A DNA stretch of 64,000 nucleotides from Hymenobacter chitinivorans DSM 11115 (lineage in GTDB: Bacteria; Bacteroidota; Bacteroidia; Cytophagales; Hymenobacteraceae): assembly GCF_002797555.1 (NCBI RefSeq), contig NZ_PGFA01000003.1, positions 620,001-684,000 of the forward strand. Reading direction: 5' to 3'. A program made the position numbers and the translations under genes. The notes under the pieces were generated by a model, which did not search any database, was not told where the DNA came from, and saw nothing but the letters and a program-made list of their open reading frames with translations. Shown one piece after another: positions 57,700 through 64,000 of the stretch (positions are counted from its first letter, which is position 1; every line of letters begins with the position of its first letter).

Positions 57700-58461
57700 A
57701 TGGAAAAGCTCATTCAACGTGCCCGGCAGGCCAATTCTCTGCTCTGCGTGGGCCTCGACCCCACCGGCGACGACCAGCAGGTAGCCCGCCGTCTGGCCGA
57801 AGTCATCGACCAAACCAGCCCCTACGCGGCGGCGTTCAAGCCCAACCTGGCCTTTTTCCTGAGCCGGGAAGACGGGGTAAAGCTCTTGCGCGAAACGGTG
57901 CAGCGCATCCCGGAAAGCATTCCGGTGATTCTGGACGGCAAGTTCGGCGACATTGCCAACACCGCCGACCACTACGCCCGCTTTGCCTACGACGTCATTG
58001 GGGCCGATGCGGTGACGGTGAACCCCTACATGGGCGACGACGCCATTGTGCCTTTTGCCAAACCCGGCAAGATGGTCTTTGTGTTGGCCAAAACCTCCAA
58101 CAAGCCCGTGCACTCCCTGCAGGATGTGGCCCTGACCCGCGGCGGCTACCTCTCGGACTGCGCCGCCCAGGTGGCCCGCAAACTCGACGAGGAGCACGGC
58201 GGCATCGGCCTGGTGGTAGGGGCCACCAATGCCGCAGCCGTAGCCCGGATGCGCAGCCTCAGCCCCGAGCAATGGTTTCTGGTGCCCGGCGTGGGCGCCC
58301 AGGGCGGTGACTTGGAAGCCACGCTGCGGGCCGGTCTGCGGCCGGATGGCTCGGGCTTATTGATTAATACTTCCCGCGCCTTGTGGCAGGCGGCCGATGC
58401 CGCCGCCGCCGCCCGGGAGCTGGTGGAGCAAATCAACCAGTTTCGGTCGGTGCTGGCCTAA
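57700..58461 (+). CDS. pyrF: orotidine 5'-phosphate decarboxylase, type 2
   Basis: This 253-residue protein has the decarboxylase signature VILDGKFGDIANTAD with D79, K81 and D84. It also has CVGLDPTGDD near the start, FKPNLAFF, and the phosphate-binding VPGVGAQGGDLEATLRAGLR near the end. This is the longer type 2 branch found in Bacteroidota and mycobacteria. It makes UMP from OMP, the last step of pyrimidine synthesis. It lies 111 bp after the PyrD-like gene; a dispersed repeat separates it from pyrE. Confidence 0.95.
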   Translation: MEKLIQRARQANSLLCVGLDPTGDDQQVARRLAEVIDQTSPYAAAFKPNLAFFLSREDGVKLLRETVQRIPESIPVILDGKFGDIANTADHYARFAYDVIGADAVTVNPYMGDDAIVPFAKPGKMVFVLAKTSNKPVHSLQDVALTRGGYLSDCAAQVARKLDEEHGGIGLVVGATNAAAVARMRSLSPEQWFLVPGVGAQGGDLEATLRAGLRPDGSGLLINTSRALWQAADAAAAARELVEQINQFRSVLA

Positions 58462-58471
58462 CCCTGCAGAA

Positions 58472-58568
58472 CGTCATGCAGAGGCGTAGCCGAAGCATCT
58501 CGCGTGTTTACGTTGAGTTACTAATCAAACGACGCCACGCGAGATGTCTCACTCTGTTCGACATGACG
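58472..58568. repeat. dispersed repeat with conserved ends and different middles, between pyrF and pyrE
   Basis: The left arm is CGTCATG, 17 bp, CATCTCGCGTG (58472-58506). The right arm, read on the minus strand, is CGTCATG, 15 bp, CATCTCGCGTG (58536-58568). The ends are perfect complements, but the middles differ (CAGAGGCGTAGCCGAAG versus TCGAACAGAGTGAGA). The left middle matches the arm type at 20077-20239. Confidence 0.75.
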
Positions 58569-58620
58569 CTCAGATCGACACGAACTCAAACACTTTCTAC
58601 TTCACACCTTATATACGATA

Positions 58621-59241
58621 GTGTCACCTTCCACCACCCAAACCACCTTGACTTCCGAAACCCTGGAGCAGCAGCTGTTGCAGGAAGACGCCCTGTTGCG
58701 CGGCCACTTCCGCCTGTCCTCCGGCCTGCACTCCGATACCTACGTGCAGTGCGCCCGGTTCTTGCGCCGCCCCGACCTGGCGGCTCCGGCCGCGGCTGAG
58801 CTGGCTCGTCAGATTCAGGCAGCCGGCTTGCAACCCGACGTGGTGGTGGGCCCGGCCATGGGCGGGGTGGTTATTGGCTACGAGCTGGCCCGGCAGCTGG
58901 GCGTGCCCGGCATCTTTACCGAGCGGGATGATACTGGGCAAATGACCCTGCGGCGGGGCTTTACGGTGGAGCCGGGCCAAAAAATTATTATTGCCGAAGA
59001 CGTGGTGACTACCGGCAAGAGCACCAACGAGGTAGCGCGGGTGCTGGAAGGGCTGGGGGCAAAAGTTTTGGCCGTCGCCAGTTTAATTGACCGCACGGGT
59101 GGGCAAGCTTCACTTTCTTTTCCGAACTTTGCCCTGCTGCCGGTCACGGCGGCTACCTACGCACCCGATGATTGCCCGCTGTGCCGGGCAGGTATTCCGG
59201 TGGTAAAACCGGGCAGTCGGCCCGATAAAGCGTTTTCTTAA
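58621..59241 (+). CDS. pyrE: orotate phosphoribosyltransferase
   Basis: This 206-residue protein starts with GTG at 58621. The PRPP-binding loop IIIAEDVVTTGKST (122-135) is exact, and the orotate-side residues FRLSSGLHSDTYVQ and FTERDDTGQMTLRRGF are present. The C-terminal CPLCRAGIPVVKPGSR is common in bacterial PyrE. It joins orotate and PRPP to OMP, the substrate for the PyrF encoded just upstream. Confidence 0.95.
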   Translation: MSPSTTQTTLTSETLEQQLLQEDALLRGHFRLSSGLHSDTYVQCARFLRRPDLAAPAAAELARQIQAAGLQPDVVVGPAMGGVVIGYELARQLGVPGIFTERDDTGQMTLRRGFTVEPGQKIIIAEDVVTTGKSTNEVARVLEGLGAKVLAVASLIDRTGGQASLSFPNFALLPVTAATYAPDDCPLCRAGIPVVKPGSRPDKAFS

Positions 59242-59365
59242 ACCTACCGCGGCGCAACCGGCGCTTCGGCAAGGCATTTTCGGCGTACCCTGCGCGGGTA
59301 TGCTTCCTCACGGTGGTGCTGTTGCCACGCGTGGGAAACCCGAAAAATAGACAAACCTCCCTCTT

Positions 59366-62300
59366 TTGGACTCTACCCAAAGAACTATTCAGCTTCTGCT
59401 CAAGCCCGGCCAACACGATGGCGAGGGCCAACGAGTAGCCGAAGCTGCCTCCCGCCACCTGGGCCTCTCTACTGGCCGGGTGCAAAGCACCGCCCTCTAC
59501 ACGGTGCGCTACCCCGTGACGGACCAGCAGCTGCGCGACTTCGCCACTCACTGCCTCCAAGACCCGGTGCTGCACGACGTGGCCCTCGACGAGTTCCGCC
59601 ACGGCTCCCAGTATAAGAGTTACATTCTGGTGGCCAAGCTGCCCGGCGTAACCGACGACGAAGGTATATCGGCCCAGAACGCCCTCGGCGACTTTCTCAA
59701 CGAGCCGCTCGACACCCATACCCAGCATATTTTCAGTAAGCGGCTCTACTTCCTGGAGCACGAGCTGCCGGAGAGTAGTCTGCGCCAGCTGGCCGAAGAC
59801 CTGCTCGGCAACAGGATGATTAACCGCTTCGAGGTCGGCCCCATAGCCCAGATTCGCGACTACACGCCGCGGCCGGGCGGTGGGGCCGAATCCATTACGG
59901 ACACCGTGCGGTTGGTGGGTTTGTCGGATGAGGAGCTGGTCAAGCTCTCCAAAGACAACCTCTACGCCCTGAACCTGGAGGAAATGCGCGTCGTGCGCGA
60001 CCATTACACCAGCATTGCCGATGAGCGCCAAGCCGCCGGCCTACCCCAGGACCCGACCGACTGCGAGCTGGAAATCGTGGCCCAGACCTGGTCGGAGCAC
60101 TGCAAGCACAAGGAGTTTTCGGCCGTCATCAAGTACCGGGACGCCGACACCGGCGAGGAGTTTGAAGTGGACTCTTTGTTCAAAACCTACATCAAAGACG
60201 CCACTTCGGAAGTAGACCGGCAGCTGCGGGCCAATGGCAACGACTGGCTCATTAAGGTGTTCAGTGACAACGCCGGGGCCGTGCGTATCAACCCCGAGTC
60301 GCTGTTTGTCTGGAAGGTCGAAACTCACAACTCGCCCTCGGCCATTGACCCCTACGGCGGCGCCATTACCGGTATTCTGGGCAACAACCGTGACCCGCTG
60401 GCTACCGGTATCGGCGGCGCGAAACTGCTCTTCAATACCAACGTGCTCTGCTTCGGTAACCCCGAGTTTAACGGCACGCTGCTGAGCAACCAGCTTCACC
60501 CGCGCCGTATTTTCGAGGGCGTGCGCAAGGGCATCGAGGACGGCGGTAACAAGTCGGGCGTGCCCACGGTGAACGGGGCCATTGTATTCGATGACCGTTA
60601 CGCCGGCAAGCCGCTGGTGTACTGCGGCACCGGTGCCGTGATGCCCATGCAGCTGGCCGGCCTCGATTCCTGGGAGAAAAAGATTGACGCCCAGGACCGC
60701 ATCATCATGGCCGGCGGCCGGGTGGGCAAGGACGGCATCCACGGCGCGACTTTCTCCAGCATCGAGCTCGACGAGACTTCGCCTGCCACGGCCGTACAGA
60801 TTGGCTCCCCGATTACCCAGAAGCTGGCCATGGACTTCCTGATCCTGGCCACCCGGCGCGGCCTGATCAAGTGCAGCACCGACAACGGCGCGGGCGGCTT
60901 GTCGTCCAGCATCGGCGAATTGGCTACTATCAGCGGCGGCGCCGTCGTTGAATTAGAGAAAGTGCCCCTGAAATACCCCGGCCTGCGGCCCTGGGAAATT
61001 TTCGTTTCGGAGTCGCAAGAGCGTTTTTCGCTAGCCGTAGAGCCTGCGAAGATGGACGAATTGCTGGCTTTGGGCCAGGAAATGGAAGTGGAGCTGACTG
61101 ATATTGGCTACTTCACCGCCGACGGCTACCTCGACGTGCGCTTCGACGGAGAAGCTGTAGCCCACCTCGACATGGAATTCCTGCACAACGGCGTGCCGCG
61201 CAAAGTGCTGGAAGCCGAGTGGCAGAAGCCTACCACCCAGGAGCCCACTTTGCCTGCCGACCTCGACTACACCGACGTGTTGAGCCGCTTGCTGGGCAGC
61301 TTAAACATCTGCTCCCGCGAGTCAGTCATCCGCCAGTACGACCACGAAGTGAAGGGCCGCACCATTATCAAGCCTTTGATGGGCGCGACGGGCCAGGCGC
61401 CGCAGGATGCCGCCGTGGTGCGCTTCAATTTCGAGTCGTGGGAAGGCGTGGCCGTGAGCAACGGCATTCTGCCCCGCTTCGGCGACTTGGACGCGTATGA
61501 TATGTCGGCCGGCGCCTTCGATGAGGCCGTGCGCCAGATTGTGGCGGTAGGAGGGAAGCTACCCAACCTGAGTTACGGCGACGGCAACTTCTGGTCGGTA
61601 AACGACAACTTCTGCGTGCCCGACTCGGTGTACGACCCCGCCACCAACCCCGACGGCAAGCACAAGCTGGCTAAGCTGGTGCGCATGTGCCAGGCCCTGC
61701 GCGACGCCACGGCCGCCTACTGCATCCCGCTTACGAGTGGCAAGGACTCGATGAAGAACGACTTCAAGGCCGACGGCGTGAAGATTTCGGTGCCGCCGAC
61801 GGTGCTGTATTCGATGACGGCCAAAGTCGAGGACGTGCGCCGCACCATCACCTCCGACTTCAAGCAGGCCGACGACGTGGTGTACCTGCTGGGCGAAACC
61901 TACGACGAACTGGGCGGCTCCGAGTTCTACCAGCTCTTCGGGGAGCTAGGCGCCAACGTGCCCAAAGTGCGTTTCGAGGAAGCTAAAACGTTGTACACCC
62001 GCATGGGCCAGGCCAACGACCAGGGCCTCATCCAGTCCTGCCACGACTTGTCGGACGGCGGGCTGGCGGTAGCGCTGGCCGAAGCCACGTTCGGCTACGG
62101 TTTTGGGGCCGAGGTAGAGCTACCAACAGGCTTGCCGGTACAGGTGCAGCTGTTTTCCGAGTCGCACTCCCGCTTCGTGGCTACGGTGGCCCCGGAAGAT
62201 GTAACGGCTTTCGAGCAGCACTTCGGCAGTCGTGCTACCCGCCTCGGCGTGGTAACCACTGATGGTCAGCTCACGGTGCGCCACAATGGCCAGACCGTTA

Positions 62301-62392
62301 TTGCGGCCAGCACCGAGGCCCTGCGCCACGAGTGGACCAACGGGCCCGTGAATCGAATTATCGGCTTTGGCCAGCACGCAGAAGCTCAGTAA
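59366..62392 (+). CDS. purL: phosphoribosylformylglycinamidine synthase, synthetase subunit with fused PurS-like N-terminus
   Basis: This 1008-residue protein starts with TTG at 59366, since no in-frame ATG lies near. Residues 1-190 form a PurS-like tandem (TIQLLLKPGQHDGEGQRVAE, ALYTVRYPVTDQQLRDFATH). The FGAM synthetase core follows: VAQTWSEHCKHKEF, WKVETHNSPSAIDPYGGAIT, and HDLSDGGLAVALAEATFGYG near the end. It lacks the C-terminal glutaminase of large enterobacterial PurL; that part is the separate purQ gene, one base downstream. It converts FGAR to FGAM with ATP and ammonia in purine synthesis. Confidence 0.95.
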   Translation: MDSTQRTIQLLLKPGQHDGEGQRVAEAASRHLGLSTGRVQSTALYTVRYPVTDQQLRDFATHCLQDPVLHDVALDEFRHGSQYKSYILVAKLPGVTDDEGISAQNALGDFLNEPLDTHTQHIFSKRLYFLEHELPESSLRQLAEDLLGNRMINRFEVGPIAQIRDYTPRPGGGAESITDTVRLVGLSDEELVKLSKDNLYALNLEEMRVVRDHYTSIADERQAAGLPQDPTDCELEIVAQTWSEHCKHKEFSAVIKYRDADTGEEFEVDSLFKTYIKDATSEVDRQLRANGNDWLIKVFSDNAGAVRINPESLFVWKVETHNSPSAIDPYGGAITGILGNNRDPLATGIGGAKLLFNTNVLCFGNPEFNGTLLSNQLHPRRIFEGVRKGIEDGGNKSGVPTVNGAIVFDDRYAGKPLVYCGTGAVMPMQLAGLDSWEKKIDAQDRIIMAGGRVGKDGIHGATFSSIELDETSPATAVQIGSPITQKLAMDFLILATRRGLIKCSTDNGAGGLSSSIGELATISGGAVVELEKVPLKYPGLRPWEIFVSESQERFSLAVEPAKMDELLALGQEMEVELTDIGYFTADGYLDVRFDGEAVAHLDMEFLHNGVPRKVLEAEWQKPTTQEPTLPADLDYTDVLSRLLGSLNICSRESVIRQYDHEVKGRTIIKPLMGATGQAPQDAAVVRFNFESWEGVAVSNGILPRFGDLDAYDMSAGAFDEAVRQIVAVGGKLPNLSYGDGNFWSVNDNFCVPDSVYDPATNPDGKHKLAKLVRMCQALRDATAAYCIPLTSGKDSMKNDFKADGVKISVPPTVLYSMTAKVEDVRRTITSDFKQADDVVYLLGETYDELGGSEFYQLFGELGANVPKVRFEEAKTLYTRMGQANDQGLIQSCHDLSDGGLAVALAEATFGYGFGAEVELPTGLPVQVQLFSESHSRFVATVAPEDVTAFEQHFGSRATRLGVVTTDGQLTVRHNGQTVIAASTEALRHEWTNGPVNRIIGFGQHAEAQ

Positions 62393-62393
62393 C

Positions 62394-63287
62394 ATGGAAG
62401 GCCAACAACCAACAATCAATAACCAGCCCGTCCAGGCCCTGATCCTGACCGGGTTTGGTATCAACTGCGAGGAGGAATTCGCGGCGGCCTACCGTTTGGC
62501 CGGGGCCGAAGCCACCATCGTCCACCTCAACGAGGTGATGCACGGCCACGTCAGCATCCACGACTACGACATCCTGAACTTCCCCGGCGGCTTCAGCTTC
62601 GGCGACGACCTGGGCTCGGGCGTGGTGCTGGCCAATAAGCTGCGCTACCGCAAAAACGCCGCCGGCCGCACCCTGCTCGACGACATCAAGCAGTTCGTGG
62701 CCAACGGCAAGTTCGTGATGGGCATCTGCAACGGCTTTCAGGTCCTGGTCAAGCTGGGTTTGCTGCCCAACCTGAGCGGCGCCGTAACGCCGGAAGTGAC
62801 CCTGACCCATAATGCTTCCGGAAGATACGAGGACCGCTGGGTGCGGCTGAAGGTTAACCCCAAGTCGAACTCGCCCTTCCTCAAAGGCATTGACTCCATG
62901 GAAGTGCCGGTGCGCCACGGCGAAGGTCGTTTGATTATTAAGGGCGAAGAAACCCTGGCCGAAATCGAAGCCCGGGGCCTGAACTGCCTGGCCTACACCG
63001 ATTACGACGGCTCGCCCACCGACGTGTACCCGCACAACCCCAACGGCGCCGACCTGAACTGCGCTGGCCTGACCGACACCACCGGGCAGGTATTCGGGCT
63101 GATGCCCCACCCCGAGGCATTTCTGTCGCTCTACAACCACCCCGACTGGGCCCGGCGCAAGCGCCAGACCCCGAATCTGAGTGAGGAAGGCGACGGGCTC
63201 AAGCTGTTCCGCAACATTGTGGCGCACGTGCAAAGCCAGCGCCCCGCCGTGGCCGCGCCCCAGACGGCCAGCCAGTTTTCAGCCTAA
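62394..63287 (+). CDS. purQ: phosphoribosylformylglycinamidine synthase, glutaminase subunit
   Basis: I start at 62394 (MEGQQPTINNQPVQALILTG), one base after the purL stop, giving 297 residues. The class I glutaminase motifs are complete: FPGGFSFGDDLGSG, the nucleophile C112 in GICNGFQVLVKLG, and the His-Glu pair in LMPHPEAFLS. It supplies ammonia from glutamine to PurL. At nearly 300 residues it is longer than the roughly 230-residue PurQ of Firmicutes. Tight coupling with purL implies co-translation. Confidence 0.95.
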   Translation: MEGQQPTINNQPVQALILTGFGINCEEEFAAAYRLAGAEATIVHLNEVMHGHVSIHDYDILNFPGGFSFGDDLGSGVVLANKLRYRKNAAGRTLLDDIKQFVANGKFVMGICNGFQVLVKLGLLPNLSGAVTPEVTLTHNASGRYEDRWVRLKVNPKSNSPFLKGIDSMEVPVRHGEGRLIIKGEETLAEIEARGLNCLAYTDYDGSPTDVYPHNPNGADLNCAGLTDTTGQVFGLMPHPEAFLSLYNHPDWARRKRQTPNLSEEGDGLKLFRNIVAHVQSQRPAVAAPQTASQFSA

Positions 63288-63333
63288 GAATCCGCCGTAA
63301 CCTGCCGGCCGGGCCGGTTGACTACTCCCCCTT

Positions 63334-64000
63334 ATGAACACCCTCAACCACTTCGATACCCCCCAGCTCGAACTGCTGCACCGCGGCAAAGTTCGCGACT
63401 CGTACCGCGCTCCTTCGGGTGAGCGGCTCATCGTGGTAACCGACCGGCTGTCGGCCTTCGACTCGGTGCTGGAAACGCCGGTGGCCCACAAAGGCGCGGT
63501 GCTGAACGGGCTGGCCGCTTTCTGGTTCGACAAGACGCAGCACATCATTCCCAACCACGTTATTAGCCTGCTCGACCCGAACGTAACGCTGGCCAAGGAA
63601 GCTGAGCCCATTCGGGTGGAAATGGTGGTGCGCAACTACCTCACCGGCTCGATGCTGCGCGGCTACCAGCAGGGCCAGCGCACCTTCTCGGGCGTCACCG
63701 TGCCCGACGGGCTGACCAAGCACCAGCAATTCCCCGAGCCCATCGTGACGCCGACTACCAAAGAGGAGTCGGACCGCGAGATTACGCCGGAGAACCTGGT
63801 GGCGGAAGGCTGGGTGGCGGCGGAGCTCTACGAGAAGATGCGGGTGAAGTCCTTAGAACTGTTCAACTTCGCCTCGCAGTGGATGGCGGAGCGCGGTATT
63901 ATCCTGGTGGACACCAAGTACGAGTTTGGCTTGCTGGATGGGGAGCTGATTCTGATTGACGAAATCCATACCCCCGACTCCTCGCGGTTCTGGAGCGCCG
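63334..64000 (+). CDS. purC: SAICAR synthase, N-terminal part (cut by window end)
   Basis: The ATG at 63334 opens a frame that continues to the last base, giving 222 residues. The motifs are typical of PurC: LLHRGKVRDSYRAPSGERLI, VTDRLSAFDSVL, EMVVRNYLTGSMLRGYQQ, LIDEIHTPDSSRFW. It adds aspartate to CAIR to make SAICAR. It follows purQ by 46 bp in the same direction, so purL, purQ and purC probably form one unit. The C-terminal end is outside the window. Confidence 0.93.
   Translation, partial: MNTLNHFDTPQLELLHRGKVRDSYRAPSGERLIVVTDRLSAFDSVLETPVAHKGAVLNGLAAFWFDKTQHIIPNHVISLLDPNVTLAKEAEPIRVEMVVRNYLTGSMLRGYQQGQRTFSGVTVPDGLTKHQQFPEPIVTPTTKEESDREITPENLVAEGWVAAELYEKMRVKSLELFNFASQWMAERGIILVDTKYEFGLLDGELILIDEIHTPDSSRFWSA

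Noticed and set aside
1..64000. CRISPR array, insertion sequence, prophage or toxin-antitoxin pair
   Set aside because: No regularly spaced direct repeats, transposase motif, phage structural genes or typical toxin-antitoxin pairs were seen; the repeats found are short intergenic types.

Overview
The window is high-GC chromosomal DNA from a member of the Bacteroidota, most likely Hymenobacter or a close relative (Cytophagales). The pointers are type IX secretion (T9SS) C-terminal sorting domains, Bacteroidota-type -7 promoter boxes (TAnnTTTG), few Shine-Dalgarno sites, DUF5723, DUF4468 and DUF3616 proteins, a Bacteroidota-type cold-shock protein, and dispersed intergenic repeats of a kind I associate with Hymenobacter. 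High GC at third codon positions creates many long antisense open frames; these were discarded. The species assignment is inference.

Layout. 1-6350: cold-shock protein start, a lipoprotein, a secreted amidohydrolase, a PDZ-alpha/beta-hydrolase and a pectate lyase. 6460-12590: a LytS/LytTR-type two-component system whose kinase and regulator genes are separated by a secreted S41 peptidase, divergent from an outer-membrane beta-barrel receptor; a symmetric four-half-site operator lies between them. 12900-23760: TPR protein, DUF5723 protein, SDR, PAP2 phosphatase, aldehyde dehydrogenase, GMC alcohol oxidase, small lipoprotein, second SDR. 24030-29370: MacB-type ABC efflux operon (ATPase, secreted protein, two paralogous permeases, membrane-fusion protein) with octamer repeats in its gaps. 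29460-36700: assorted housekeeping genes, tRNA-Val(GAC), a T9SS cargo protein and a histone-deacetylase-like enzyme. 36710-39775: a three-gene type III polyketide synthase cluster. 39910-41745: a T9SS protein that is almost only a sorting domain, a 41-residue membrane peptide and a flavin monooxygenase.

41780-51590 is the most striking region. A giant PAS hybrid histidine kinase and a sigma-54 activator lie back to back with two paralogous T9SS surface proteins. Both surface genes carry a near-consensus -24/-12 sigma-54 promoter about 50 bp before the start codon. Both also carry a TTCYCA-N3-TGGGAA palindrome upstream, and the two palindrome-to-promoter distances differ by exactly 21 bp. This reads as a dedicated sensor-activator-adhesin circuit.

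52060-64000: a secreted endonuclease, an OlsF-like double acyltransferase, a DUF4468 protein, a likely structured RNA plus a 54-codon gene behind a triple operator, and then a nucleotide-synthesis run: a divergent PyrD-like protein, pyrF, pyrE, purL, purQ and purC (cut by the window end).
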